From: Ruminococcus sp. UBA5884 | GTDB taxonomy: Bacteria > Bacillota > Clostridia > Oscillospirales > Ruminococcaceae | Assembly (NCBI GenBank): GCA_002431975.1 | Contig: DJFA01000104.1 | Coordinates: 5,666 to 51,666 of the forward strand | Length of the DNA: 46,001 nucleotides | Reading direction: 5' to 3' | The notes under the pieces: generated by a model | What the model saw: the letters and a program-made list of their open reading frames with translations, nothing else | What the model was told of the DNA's origin: nothing | Databases searched by the model: none | Program-made: the position numbers and the translations under genes | In this document: positions 1-9,188 of the stretch, one piece after another | Position numbering within the stretch: position 1 is the stretch's first letter | How the letters are laid out: every line of letters begins with the position of its first letter

Positions 1-60
1 ATATATATAATAATGCAGATTTGCATTAACAAAAAATAAGAAAAGGAGATTAAAAAAATT

Positions 61-702
61 ATGTCTGATTTTACAAGAAGACTGCCTGTCTATCTGCTGC
101 TTGACTGTTCAGGCTCAATGACAGGCGAACCTATCGAAGCCGTAAAACAGGGAATGAAGGCTCTGCTTATGGAGCTGAGAAGCGACCCTCAGGCACTTGA
201 AACCGCATATCTTTCAGTTATAACATTTGCAAGCAATGCCGTTCAGGTATGCCCTCTCACAGAACTTATGAGTTTTAAAGAACCGCAGCTCAGTGCAAGC
301 GGAGTAACATCTCTCGGCGAAGCACTCACACTGCTTTCAGACTGCATAAGCAGAGAGGTAAGAAAATCCACCGCTGAACAGAAAGGCGACTGGAAACCTC
401 TCGTATTCATACTTACAGACGGTGCTCCTACTGATGACTGGCAGCCGGCAGCAGAAGCTCTTAAAGCTTCAAAGCCTGCAAATATAATTGCCTGTGCAGC
501 AGGTGCGGCAGCTGATACAAGAGTACTTAAACAGATAACAGACAGCGTTGTCATGATGAATACACTTTCAGCCGGCGACCTTTCACAGTTCTTTGCATGG
601 GTATCCGGTTCTATAAAGATGTCATCAAACAGCCTTGACGCAAAACCGGGCGGTGCAATTGAACTTCCGCCTCCGCCGCAGGGATTTGTAATAGTTCCGT
701 AA
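61..702 (+). CDS. TerY-like von Willebrand factor A domain protein
   Basis: A 213-residue single-domain vWA protein. It shows the metal-ion-dependent adhesion site: DCSGS at residues 15-19, a Thr-Ser pair near 83 (GVTSLGEA) and an Asp in LTDGAPTDDW near 119. This matches TerY-type proteins, which are cytoplasmic and bind partner proteins through a divalent metal. There is no signal peptide or membrane segment; the C-terminus is a short proline-rich tail (PPPPQG). An AAGGAG site lies 12 bases before the ATG. It is followed at close spacing by a PP2C phosphatase and a protein kinase, the arrangement described for the 'TerY-P triad' of Ter stress systems. The role as an adaptor or scaffold for that pair is inferred from context. 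The family assignment is firm; the exact signal sensed is unknown. Confidence 0.88.
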   Translation: MSDFTRRLPVYLLLDCSGSMTGEPIEAVKQGMKALLMELRSDPQALETAYLSVITFASNAVQVCPLTELMSFKEPQLSASGVTSLGEALTLLSDCISREVRKSTAEQKGDWKPLVFILTDGAPTDDWQPAAEALKASKPANIIACAAGAAADTRVLKQITDSVVMMNTLSAGDLSQFFAWVSGSIKMSSNSLDAKPGGAIELPPPPQGFVIVP

Positions 703-714
703 TATCAAGGAGGT

Positions 715-2337
715 GTGGCTTTCAGCAGTATGGAAAATCTGTGTGAAGCTCTTAAAAATATCGGACTTCCTGATGAATCTGTTGAATTTATCAGAAAAAG
801 TATTGATGACAGTAAAACAATGGACGCTGTTATTGAGGAAATAGAAAACGGAAAGATTTTTGACAAGGATTCATTCAGTGAATTTTTCCGGAAGAATTTC
901 AGGATAATCCCCAATATCAGCAATATTCCTGAATGCAGTGAAAATTCTGTTCAAAATAATGCTGATACTGAAGGCACTGTACCAGATAATAATTCTGATG
1001 ATGAAAAATCAGTTGCAGAAAATCAGGATAATAAAAAAACCGCTGATACGGATAAAGTCGATGAGAAAAAGCCTCTTTCAAATACAGAGGTTACTCAGCA
1101 TACCGCATCACTCTGGAAATATCAGCCTGTAAATCCTGATGAGCCTGAAACAAATGAAGAATATATCATAAATTCTATCCATCTGCCGTATGCCGATATA
1201 ATCGGTGCAAGTGTCAGAGGAAAAAAACATAAGCATGACGGCTCTGACCGTGATGACTGGTTTGAAATGAGAGATATCGGAGAAATCGCAGTTATCGCAG
1301 TTTCAGACGGTGCAGGCTCAAAGAAATTTTCAGGAATAGGTGCAAAGGTTTCATGCAAGGCTGCTGTTGAAGCGGCTGAAAAGCTTGTCATGAAGCTGCA
1401 TTCAGACGGAAATTATGAGAAAACAATAGAAAATATATCTGCTCCGCTTAATTCTCCTGAATTTATGAACGGCTGCGGAGTATTCGCTGATATAATCCAG
1501 CAGTCTGTAATAGCTGCATATGATGCGGTGCAGAATGCATTTGAAGAGAGAAAAAGCAGATATGAATATCTTGAATTTCTTAAACGTGATATGAATGTCA
1601 GGGATTTTTCAGCAACTCTGCTGCTTATGATTACTGTTCCGGTGAATGATGAACAGTTTGTAATATCATGTCAGATAGGTGACGGAATGATTGCCGCAGT
1701 AAGCAGCTTTATGCCATGCAGCGAAGCGGTAAAACTGCTCGGAGAAGCTGACGGAGGTGCATTTGCCGGAGAAACTGATTTCCTTACATCAGAATCAATG
1801 AAACGCAGGGAAACTCTTATGGGCAGAACCAGAATCGCAAGAAGAAAAATATCTGATATACTCATAATGACTGATGGCGTTGCAGATGATTATTATCCGA
1901 ATGCCTCACAGCTTTCAAGGCTTTATACTGACCTTCAGCTCAATAATATAATACCTGTCAGAGATAATCCTGATAAAAAAGCTGATAATGATATAATAAG
2001 CCGTATACCTGAACCTGTTTCATATCCGTGGGTAAATGACAACAATATTGAAATAGCCATAAACTATTCATCAGAAATTGCACAGTCCTGCGGCATAAGC
2101 ACTGAAGACCTCTGGCAGAACAGTGCAGTTATAAATGCTGCCCGTGAAAAACTTAGAAAAGCAGATAATATTTCAGGTGAAAAACAGCTTAAAACATGGC
2201 TCGACCGCAAAAAACTAAGTGCGGATAATCTGTCAGGAGAGGAAAAGCTTAAAATATGGCTTGACAACTATGTTGAAAGAGGTTCTTTTGATGACAGGAC
2301 ACTCGTTGTCTGCTCATTGTCAGGGAACAGAGGCTGA
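715..2337 (+). CDS. PP2C-family Ser/Thr protein phosphatase (TerY-P triad)
   Basis: A 540-residue protein. Residues 1-150 form an N-terminal region followed by an Asn/Asp/Lys-rich linker of low complexity, and residues 155-540 form a PP2C-type catalytic domain. Metal-binding motifs visible are AVSDGAGS (Asp198), MTDGVADD in the C-terminal half and the closing DDRTLVV. It should remove phosphate from Ser/Thr residues of proteins phosphorylated by the kinase encoded 6 bases downstream. The start is uncertain. A GTG at 715 lies directly against the AAGGAGGT site (707-714), which is too close, and an in-frame ATG at 730 lies 16 bases after it, which is rather far. Two near-identical segments around residues 483-515 (NISGEKQLKTWLD and NLSGEEKLKIWLD) form an internal tandem repeat inserted before the last PP2C strand. 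Confidence 0.86.
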   Translation: MAFSSMENLCEALKNIGLPDESVEFIRKSIDDSKTMDAVIEEIENGKIFDKDSFSEFFRKNFRIIPNISNIPECSENSVQNNADTEGTVPDNNSDDEKSVAENQDNKKTADTDKVDEKKPLSNTEVTQHTASLWKYQPVNPDEPETNEEYIINSIHLPYADIIGASVRGKKHKHDGSDRDDWFEMRDIGEIAVIAVSDGAGSKKFSGIGAKVSCKAAVEAAEKLVMKLHSDGNYEKTIENISAPLNSPEFMNGCGVFADIIQQSVIAAYDAVQNAFEERKSRYEYLEFLKRDMNVRDFSATLLLMITVPVNDEQFVISCQIGDGMIAAVSSFMPCSEAVKLLGEADGGAFAGETDFLTSESMKRRETLMGRTRIARRKISDILIMTDGVADDYYPNASQLSRLYTDLQLNNIIPVRDNPDKKADNDIISRIPEPVSYPWVNDNNIEIAINYSSEIAQSCGISTEDLWQNSAVINAAREKLRKADNISGEKQLKTWLDRKKLSADNLSGEEKLKIWLDNYVERGSFDDRTLVVCSLSGNRG

Positions 2338-2343
2338 TGAATA

Positions 2344-3813
2344 ATGGACAGACTTGCAAAAGCTATTCTTGCCAACGGAACAGAAGTTGACTATATAGTA
2401 ACTGATAATCCTCCGAGAGGCGGAATGAAACATACATATTTTTCACCTGACAAAAGCTATGTAGTCCAGTTTTTCAATGATTCAAAAACCGCCGCAAATC
2501 CTCTCATAAGAGAACGTATTGAAGCGATAATCGGAAGATATAATCCGACAGTTTCAGAACTAAGAGGCGGTGCTAAGGGTAATGATGAACGTACAGCGGA
2601 ATATTTTTCAAAATGTTTCTGCTGGCCTGTCGGAATAGTCGTTTATCCTGAATTTGGAATAGTGTGCCCTACATATCCTAAAAATTTCTTTTTCAGTTCA
2701 GCTTCATCAGATGTTTTAAAGCTTGCCGGAAAGGATAAGAAAAGCAACTGGTTTACCAACAAGAACAGAAAATATCTGAACAGAGCCGAACTCGGAGATT
2801 TAAGAACTATGATGCAGATATCAATAATGCTCGCAAGAAGCATAAGACGTATGCATCAGGCAGGACTTGCACATTCAGACCTTTCATTCAACAATGTGCT
2901 TATCGACCCGAAAACAGGTTCATGTGTGGTAATAGATATAGATTCTCTCGTAGTGCCGGGACTTTTCCCGCCGGAGGTCATAGGAACAAGGGGATATATT
3001 GCTCCGGAAGTACTTTCAACTCTCGGTCAGTCGCATGAAAAGAGAAAATATCCGTCACTCTATACGGATTTGCATTCGCTTCCCGTGCTTATATATGAAT
3101 ATATGTTCTGCCGTCATCCGCTTATGGGGCCTAAAATCTATTCTCCCGAAGCGGAGGAGGACGATTATTTAGGACTCGGTGAAAAGGCTACATTCATTGA
3201 AAATCCATATGACACCTCAAACAGACCCAATGACCTTAAAGTTACCATAAAGGATTTAGGGCCTTATCTTGAAAAACTTTTTATCCGTGCATTTGTGGAC
3301 GGGCTTCATGAGCCTGATTTAAGACCTACCGCTATGGAATGGGAAATGGGACTGGTAAAGACATGGGATTTGCTTCATTCATGTTCAAATCCTTCATGTA
3401 TGCAGAGATGGTTTGTGCTTCACGATGAAAATAAACCTGTATGCCCGTACTGCGGTACAAGAATTACTGACAGGGAATTCCTTAAAATAAGATTCTGCAC
3501 CCAGAGCAGGGGGCATAATGGTCAGTGGTTTAAAACAGGTGAGATGATTGCTGAAAATAATACGCCGCTTGGAAAATGGCATATATTCAGCAATGTATTT
3601 CCTGATGAAAAATCAGATAAGACAATGCAGGCATATATTTGCAATTACAATGGAAAATGGCTGCTTGTCAACAAGAATGTAAAGGGAATGATTTCGCCTA
3701 ACGGCAATATAGTTCCGGCTGAACAGGCTATATGTCTCGAAAATGGCACAGCTTTCAGGCTTTCCAGCGAAAACAAGGGAATGCTTGCAGAAGTGTCTGT
3801 TATTAAAACATAA
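2344..3813 (+). CDS. Ser/Thr protein kinase with C-terminal zinc ribbon (TerY-P triad)
   Basis: A 489-residue soluble kinase-like protein. The catalytic loop is HSDLSFNN (His177, Asp179, Asn184). The metal-binding Asp of the DFG position appears as Asp198 in VIDIDS, so the motif is DID rather than DFG. An activation segment with GTRGYIAPE follows. Residues about 346-375 carry two Cys pairs (CSNPSC and CPYCG) that form a zinc ribbon, then a C-terminal beta-rich domain of about 110 residues. Family knowledge: kinases of this type pair with a PP2C enzyme and a TerY vWA protein. Likely function is phosphorylation of Ter-pathway proteins, opposed by the phosphatase just upstream. The translational spacing of 6 bases indicates one operon. 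Substrates cannot be told from sequence. Confidence 0.85.
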   Translation: MDRLAKAILANGTEVDYIVTDNPPRGGMKHTYFSPDKSYVVQFFNDSKTAANPLIRERIEAIIGRYNPTVSELRGGAKGNDERTAEYFSKCFCWPVGIVVYPEFGIVCPTYPKNFFFSSASSDVLKLAGKDKKSNWFTNKNRKYLNRAELGDLRTMMQISIMLARSIRRMHQAGLAHSDLSFNNVLIDPKTGSCVVIDIDSLVVPGLFPPEVIGTRGYIAPEVLSTLGQSHEKRKYPSLYTDLHSLPVLIYEYMFCRHPLMGPKIYSPEAEEDDYLGLGEKATFIENPYDTSNRPNDLKVTIKDLGPYLEKLFIRAFVDGLHEPDLRPTAMEWEMGLVKTWDLLHSCSNPSCMQRWFVLHDENKPVCPYCGTRITDREFLKIRFCTQSRGHNGQWFKTGEMIAENNTPLGKWHIFSNVFPDEKSDKTMQAYICNYNGKWLLVNKNVKGMISPNGNIVPAEQAICLENGTAFRLSSENKGMLAEVSVIKT

Positions 3814-3839
3814 AAAAATCAAGGGGGTTTTTAATTTAT

Positions 3840-6506
3840 ATGAAGAATTTCGGATTAACTGACAAACAGGCAGAGGAATCCAAGGCAAAATACGGTGATA
3901 ACCGGATAAGCGAGGTTCAGACAGAATCTTTCTGGGACAAGCTTAAAGGAAATTTCGGCGACCCGATGATAAAAATTCTCTGTGTCGCACTTGTTATCAA
4001 TGTAGTATTTGCATTTATGGGAAAAGCTGAATGGTATGAATCTGTAGGTATTGCACTTGCTGTACTGCTTGCGACTCTTGTATCAACATTTTCTGAATAC
4101 AGAAATGAAAATGCTTTCCAGAAGCTCCAGGAAGAAGCTTCAAGAATAACCTGCAAGGTTTACAGAAACAATGAGATAAAAGAAATACCGATAGATGATA
4201 TCGTTGTGGGCGACTGTCTGCTTTTGCAGTCAGGAGATAAGATTCCTGCGGACGGTATCCTTGTTGACGGTGATATTAAAGTTGACCAGTCAGTTCTCAA
4301 CGGTGAAGCCAAGGAAGCAAAGAAAATTGCTGTTCCTGATGATTATAAGGATACAGATGAAACAATGGATTTCCTTAATAAATACAAGGTGTTCAGAGGT
4401 TCAGTAGTCTGTTCCGGAAACGCTGTTATGCAGGTAACAGTAGTAGGCGACAAATCAGTATACGGTCAGATTGCAAGCGAACTCCAGCAGGACGATGAAC
4501 GTGACAGTCCTCTTAAAGTAAAACTCAGCAAGCTTGCAAACGGCATAAGCAAATTCGGCTATATCGGCGGCGTTGCAATAGCTATCGCATTCATTATAAT
4601 GCAGTTTGTAAACGGAACAGTATTCGTTGATGGTGCACTTGATGCTATCAAAACAATTCAGGCAGTAGTTGACGGTGTAATGCTTGCAGTAATCATCATA
4701 GTAATGGCAGTTCCTGAGGGACTCCCTCTTATGATAGCCCTTGTATCAGCCATGAATATGAGCAAAATGCTTAAAGACAACGTTCTTGTAAGAAAAGTTT
4801 CAGGTATTGAAACTGCCGGAAGCCTTAATATTCTTTTCAGCGACAAGACAGGTACTATAACAAAAGGTCAGCTTGAAGTTGTAACATTCCTTGACGGAGC
4901 TGTCAATGAATATTCAAAGGCTGATGATGTAAAGGGAGAACTCAGAAAGCTTCTTGCAACTGCAATTCATCAGAATACAAATGCTGTTATATCATCTGAC
5001 GGCAAGGTAATAGGCGGAAATGCTACTGAAAAGGCTGTTCTTGGATTTGATACAGGCGGAGCTGAAAAATCAGCAGCTGTAAAGAAGGTTGCTTCAATAC
5101 CATTCAACAGTACAAACAAATATTCTGCTACTCAGGTAAGCGGAGAATATAACTGTACTCTTATAAAAGGAGCTCCTGAAAAAATTCTTCAGAAATGTAA
5201 ATACTATTTTGATGAAAACGGCAAAAAGCAGAAATTTGATACAGCTTCAAATCTTGATAATAAAATCAATGAGCTTGCAAACCGTGCTATCAGAGTTCTT
5301 GCTCTTGCCACAGCAGATGAAGCTCTCGGAGAGGATTCACTCCCTGAAGGAGAATGGACTCTTATCGGTGTTGTAGGAATCCGTGATGAAGTCCGTCCTG
5401 AATCAGTAACAGCTATAAAGGAAGTTCAGGGTGCAGGCGTACAGGTAGTAATGATTACAGGCGACAGAAAAGATACAGCTGTTGCTATCGCAAAGGAAGC
5501 CGGTCTGCTTAAAAATGATACAGACAGAATATTCACATCTGATGAACTTCAGAAAATGTCTGATGATGAAATAAAAGAATGTCTTGCTGATATAAGAGTT
5601 ATCGCAAGAGCATTGCCGACAGACAAGAGCCGTCTTGTAAGACTCGCTCAGGAAAAAGACCTTGTTGTAGGTATGACAGGTGACGGCGTAAATGACTCTC
5701 CTGCACTTAAAAAAGCCGATGTTGGTTTTGCAATGGGCGGAGGAACAGAAGTTGCCAAGGAAGCCAGCGATATAGTTATCCTTGATGACAATTTCAGCTC
5801 CATAGACAAGGCTATACTTTACGGACGCACAATTTTCAACAGCATAAGAAAATTCATAATCTTCCAGCTGACAATCAATGTTTCAGCAGTTCTTATTTCA
5901 TTCGTATGTCCGCTTATCGGAATAGACAATCCGCTTACAGTAATCCAGATTCTCTGGGTAAACCTCGTAATGGATACTCTTGCAGCTCTTGCATTCGGCG
6001 GCGAACCGGCTCTCAGACGCTTTATGAAGGAAAAGCCTAAAAAGCGTGATGAACAGATTGTAAACAAATATATGTGGAGCAGTATTATAACAGGTGCTGC
6101 ATGGATGTTTATACTCGGAATACTTCTGCTTACATTCGTACCGCTTCAGAAGGTATTTGTAGAAAACTATGATTTCGGCGACAAGCTTTTCCATATACCA
6201 GACCTCAGTCAGCCGGAATTTCTTGAGCTTGGAACAGCATTCTTTGCATTCTTCATCTTTACAGCTGTATTCAACGCATTCAATGCAAGAACAGAACAGT
6301 TCAATCTTTTTGACAATATCAAGGGCAACAAAGGATTCCTTAAAGTACTTGGAATTATAGCCGTTGTACAGATAATAATGACATATCTCGGAGGTTCAGT
6401 TCTCCGCTGTCATGGTCTTGACCTTATCGAATGGTTAGTTATTCTTGTAATGTCAATTTCAATTATACCGGTTGACCTTATCAGAAAATCATTCTGTAAG
6501 AAATAA
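3840..6506 (+). CDS. Calcium-translocating P-type ATPase, PMCA type
   Basis: An 888-residue P-type (P2B) ATPase that exports Ca2+ from the cytoplasm using ATP. Visible motifs are the TGEA-like actuator loop (NGEAKEA), PEGLP in the M4 calcium site, the phosphorylated Asp335 in DKTGTIT, KGAPE in the nucleotide domain, TGDGVNDSPALKKADVG at the hinge and NLVMDTLAALA in M6, typical of Ca2+ pumps. About ten membrane segments are present (pairs near 45-95, 240-300, and six after residue 680). An AAGGGGGT site lies upstream of the ATG. It stands between the kinase and the TerD genes on the same strand. Since TerD proteins bind Ca2+, a link between calcium export and the Ter system is plausible but inferred. 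Confidence 0.93.
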   Translation: MKNFGLTDKQAEESKAKYGDNRISEVQTESFWDKLKGNFGDPMIKILCVALVINVVFAFMGKAEWYESVGIALAVLLATLVSTFSEYRNENAFQKLQEEASRITCKVYRNNEIKEIPIDDIVVGDCLLLQSGDKIPADGILVDGDIKVDQSVLNGEAKEAKKIAVPDDYKDTDETMDFLNKYKVFRGSVVCSGNAVMQVTVVGDKSVYGQIASELQQDDERDSPLKVKLSKLANGISKFGYIGGVAIAIAFIIMQFVNGTVFVDGALDAIKTIQAVVDGVMLAVIIIVMAVPEGLPLMIALVSAMNMSKMLKDNVLVRKVSGIETAGSLNILFSDKTGTITKGQLEVVTFLDGAVNEYSKADDVKGELRKLLATAIHQNTNAVISSDGKVIGGNATEKAVLGFDTGGAEKSAAVKKVASIPFNSTNKYSATQVSGEYNCTLIKGAPEKILQKCKYYFDENGKKQKFDTASNLDNKINELANRAIRVLALATADEALGEDSLPEGEWTLIGVVGIRDEVRPESVTAIKEVQGAGVQVVMITGDRKDTAVAIAKEAGLLKNDTDRIFTSDELQKMSDDEIKECLADIRVIARALPTDKSRLVRLAQEKDLVVGMTGDGVNDSPALKKADVGFAMGGGTEVAKEASDIVILDDNFSSIDKAILYGRTIFNSIRKFIIFQLTINVSAVLISFVCPLIGIDNPLTVIQILWVNLVMDTLAALAFGGEPALRRFMKEKPKKRDEQIVNKYMWSSIITGAAWMFILGILLLTFVPLQKVFVENYDFGDKLFHIPDLSQPEFLELGTAFFAFFIFTAVFNAFNARTEQFNLFDNIKGNKGFLKVLGIIAVVQIIMTYLGGSVLRCHGLDLIEWLVILVMSISIIPVDLIRKSFCKK

Positions 6507-6515
6507 AATCCCATA

Positions 6516-6566
6516 GCGGGCGACCAATAGTCGCCCCTACACAAACAATTCATCAAATTGGTGTTA
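6516..6566. repeat. Half copy of the GTAGGGGCGA palindromic repeat
   Basis: The core palindrome CGGGCGACC...TCGCCCCTAC (6517-6540) is followed by the arm that ends GGTGTTAA. Only the right half of the element is present. It lies between the Ca2+ ATPase stop and the first TerD gene and could fold as a hairpin in the transcript. Confidence 0.8.
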
Positions 6567-6589
6567 AAATACAAAGGAGGTATAATTTT

Positions 6590-7171
6590 ATGGTTAATCT
6601 TCAGAAAGGTCAGAAAGTTGACCTCACAAAAGGAAATGCAGGTCTTAAAAGACTTATAGTAGGTCTTGGCTGGGACGCAGCAAAAAGAACAGGATTTTTC
6701 AGCCGTACACAGACTATTGACTGTGATGCGGAAGCTATTCTTCTGCGTGCAGGCGGAAAGCTCACAAATAAAAATGACGTGGTATTCTATAATCATCTGC
6801 GTCATGAAAGCGGCTGTGTAATTCATCAGGGTGATAACCTCACAGGTGACGGTGACGGCGATGATGAACAGATAATGGTATACCTTCAGGATATGCCGTC
6901 AGTCTATGAAAGAGTAGTCATCACAGTAACTATCTATCAGGCAACTGCCAAAAGACAGCATTTCGGAATGATAAAGAATGCATATATCAGAATTGTTAAC
7001 GCTGACAATGGTCAGGAGCTTTGCAGATATAATCTTTCTGATAATTATGACGGAAAAACAGCTATGATATTTGGTGAGATATACCGTCACAACGGTGAAT
7101 GGAAATTCAGTGCAATAGGCGAAGGCACTAATGATGACGGCGTTTCACAGGTTATGAACAGATATCTCTGA
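6590..7171 (+). CDS. TerD-family protein (first copy)
   Basis: A 193-residue TerD/CABP-type beta-sandwich protein. Diagnostic elements are LQKGQKVDLTK at the N-terminus, GLGWD (29-33), the degenerate DCDAEAILL (canonical form DLDASAFLL), the acidic calcium loop GDNLTGDGDGDDE and a C-terminal EIYRHNGEWKFSAIGEG. TerD proteins bind Ca2+ and act in the cytoplasm in tellurite, phage and envelope stress phenotypes; biochemical function is unsettled. An AAAGGAGGT site precedes the ATG. The second TerD gene follows after 24 bases. The DCD substitution and the loss of the usual C-terminal GG.. motif make this the more diverged of the two copies. Confidence 0.92.
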   Translation: MVNLQKGQKVDLTKGNAGLKRLIVGLGWDAAKRTGFFSRTQTIDCDAEAILLRAGGKLTNKNDVVFYNHLRHESGCVIHQGDNLTGDGDGDDEQIMVYLQDMPSVYERVVITVTIYQATAKRQHFGMIKNAYIRIVNADNGQELCRYNLSDNYDGKTAMIFGEIYRHNGEWKFSAIGEGTNDDGVSQVMNRYL

Positions 7172-7195
7172 TAAAAATAAAGGAGGATTTTTATT

Positions 7196-7780
7196 ATGGC
7201 AGTAAGTTTGTCAAAAGGTGAAAGAGTAAGTCTTGATAAAGGTATGACAAGAGCTCTGGTAGGTCTTGGCTGGGATACAAACAAGTATGACGGCGGTTAT
7301 GATTTTGACCTTGATGCAGCAGCATTCCTTCTCGGCGACAACGGCAAGGTAAACTGTGATGAGGACTTCATTTTTTATAACAATCTTGTAAGCAGAAATG
7401 AAGCAGTTGTTCACACAGGCGATAACCTTACAGGTGAAGGTGACGGAGATGATGAAGTAATTCTTATCGACTTTTCAAAAATACCTTCAAATGTAAGTAA
7501 AATAGCTATTACAGTTACTATTCACGATGCAGTGAACAGAAAGCAGAATTTCGGTCAGGTTTCCAATGCATATGTAAGACTTGCAAAGAGAAGCAGTGAA
7601 AATGATATGGCAGGAGAGGACGTTCTGCGTTTTGACCTTGTTGAAGATTTTTCAATTGAAACTGCAATAGTAGTATGCGAACTCTATAGAAAAGGCAGTG
7701 AATGGAAATTCAATGCAGTTGCAGCCGGTTATCAGGGCGGACTTGAAGCACTTTGCAGAAGCTTTGGTGTAAACGTATAA
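7196..7780 (+). CDS. TerD-family protein (second, canonical copy)
   Basis: A 194-residue TerD protein with all family hallmarks: VSLSKGERVSL, GLGWDTNKYDGGYDFDLDAAAFLL, the calcium loop GDNLTGEGDGDDE, KIAITVTIHD and the C-terminal ELYRKGSEWKFNAVAAGYQGGL. The two Asp of DFDLDA and the GDGDD loop are the expected Ca2+ ligands. It is co-oriented and close to the diverged copy upstream and was probably made by duplication. An AGGAGG site precedes the ATG at a normal distance. Expected to be cytoplasmic. Assignment to TerD/TerE-like is firm, but separation between TerD, TerE and TerZ is not attempted. Confidence 0.94.
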   Translation: MAVSLSKGERVSLDKGMTRALVGLGWDTNKYDGGYDFDLDAAAFLLGDNGKVNCDEDFIFYNNLVSRNEAVVHTGDNLTGEGDGDDEVILIDFSKIPSNVSKIAITVTIHDAVNRKQNFGQVSNAYVRLAKRSSENDMAGEDVLRFDLVEDFSIETAIVVCELYRKGSEWKFNAVAAGYQGGLEALCRSFGVNV

Positions 7781-7795
7781 TATTTTAAAATTCTG

Positions 7796-7827
7796 TTATC
7801 GGGAGCAGTTTATTCTGTTCCCGATAA
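7796..7827 (+). other. Stable intergenic hairpin after the TerD pair
   Basis: A 13-bp stem (TTATCGGGAGCAG pairing with CTGTTCCCGATAA, one G-U) encloses a TTTATT loop. No T-run follows, so it is not a textbook intrinsic terminator. It could end, attenuate or protect the upstream mRNA. Confidence 0.5.
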
Positions 7828-7914
7828 TCAGAAATAAAACAGTTTTAAAAAGTGGTATAAATTTCATATGATTTTTATATCAGTTTTTTTGATTGTTAAA
7901 ACGGAGGTGCAGCT

Positions 7915-9162
7915 ATGCGGAATATTCAGGATATAATCAGTTCAGGCGGCTATGATATCGAGCTGCCTTCAGGTGAATTCAAAGGTCCTGTTATTATAGA
8001 TAAACCATGCATTTTAAAAGGAAATTCCACAACTTTGTGGAATAATAAAGGTTCAGTTATTGAAATCCGTTCACAGGGAGTTAAAATATGCGGTATACGT
8101 GCTGAAATAACAGACCCTGAATCTGAATCGGATTGTATATGTTCATATTATCCGGATACAGTTTTTGAAAATGTTGAGATATCAGGACGCATAAAAGGCG
8201 TTGAAAAAGAAGAATTTCAGTGGATAATGCCGAGAAGCTTGTCGCTTGGCGAATTTAAGGCTGATAATATAAATACATTTTTATTTGAAATATATATACC
8301 GTCAGAAGCGAAAATATCAACGGATATTTCAGGTATAAGCATATCACCGTCAGTTCTGCATGAGGGCAGGAACACTATAGCTTTGACTACTGAAAAGATA
8401 AAGCATAATGTTTTTATATATGGTGAGATAATTATTGAATCAAAATTCAGAAGAAGAATATATATTTCAGGCAAATCATTTGCTGATGCGGCATTACAGC
8501 AGAATTATATGCTTTACAGAGCAGAAGAACCGTCTGCGGAAAAAAATATTCCGACAGATTTTAAAAATATAGTGATACCGTCAGCGGTTTCAGCGGCAAA
8601 TATCAGCGGAAGCGAAAAAACCGGCATGAAACAGTTAAGAAAGGGACAGCGTATCTACATAGATGATATTGCAGATGATGTAATAAAAATTGAGTTTAAC
8701 TGCCGTCAGATGCTTTCACAGGTGGATATTGACCCGTATGTATTTCTGCTCAACAGGGATAATATAGTTCCTGATGATGATGATTTTATATTTTTCAGCA
8801 ATCCGGTATCACCTGATTACGAGGTGAAAATTCAGCCGCATTCAAGCGGTCAGGTAAGTGATGTTGATATAGATTTAAGAAAAGTTCCGTCATATATTGA
8901 AAAAATATCTGTTGCATATTCAATCTATAATAATAATTCAAGGGATAATTTTTCAAAAGTCATAGACCCGTTTGTAAGCATAAGAAGCAGAGGAAATATA
9001 CGATATTTCTTTACCGCAGAGGATTTGATGATGGAAACAACGATTATTTTTCTTGAAATATACAGACATAATATGTCATGGAAAATGAATATGGTCGGTG
9101 CAGGGTATAATCATGGACTCAGCCGCCTTTGCGAGAGCTATGGTCTTATGGTAGGATATTAA
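7915..9162 (+). CDS. TerD domain fused to an N-terminal beta-rich domain
   Basis: A 415-residue protein in two parts. Residues about 1-95 contain short repeating strands (ELPSGEFKGPVIIDKPC, then TTLWNNKGSVIEI and GVKICGIRAEI) that look like the turns of a right-handed parallel beta-helix. Residues about 95-230 are of unclear fold. Residues 235-415 are a TerD-like domain (KQLRKGQRIYIDDI, DIDPYVFLL, FLEIYRHNMSWKMNMVGAGYNHGL). The calcium loop is replaced by IQPHSSGQVSDVDIDL and lacks the GDGDD cluster, so Ca2+ binding may be lost or altered. An ACGGAGGT site sits 8 bases before the ATG. The gene follows the two TerD genes and precedes an AAA ATPase. The TerD part is recognised with good confidence; the N-terminal fold is an inference. 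Confidence 0.75.
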   Translation: MRNIQDIISSGGYDIELPSGEFKGPVIIDKPCILKGNSTTLWNNKGSVIEIRSQGVKICGIRAEITDPESESDCICSYYPDTVFENVEISGRIKGVEKEEFQWIMPRSLSLGEFKADNINTFLFEIYIPSEAKISTDISGISISPSVLHEGRNTIALTTEKIKHNVFIYGEIIIESKFRRRIYISGKSFADAALQQNYMLYRAEEPSAEKNIPTDFKNIVIPSAVSAANISGSEKTGMKQLRKGQRIYIDDIADDVIKIEFNCRQMLSQVDIDPYVFLLNRDNIVPDDDDFIFFSNPVSPDYEVKIQPHSSGQVSDVDIDLRKVPSYIEKISVAYSIYNNNSRDNFSKVIDPFVSIRSRGNIRYFFTAEDLMMETTIIFLEIYRHNMSWKMNMVGAGYNHGLSRLCESYGLMVGY

Positions 9163-9188
9163 TTTTTTTAGAAAAGAGTGTTTTTAAT

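Noticed and set aside
9129..9188. Longer start for the AAA ATPase overlapping the TerD fusion gene
   Set aside because: No ribosome site precedes it; the ATG at 9189 has one.
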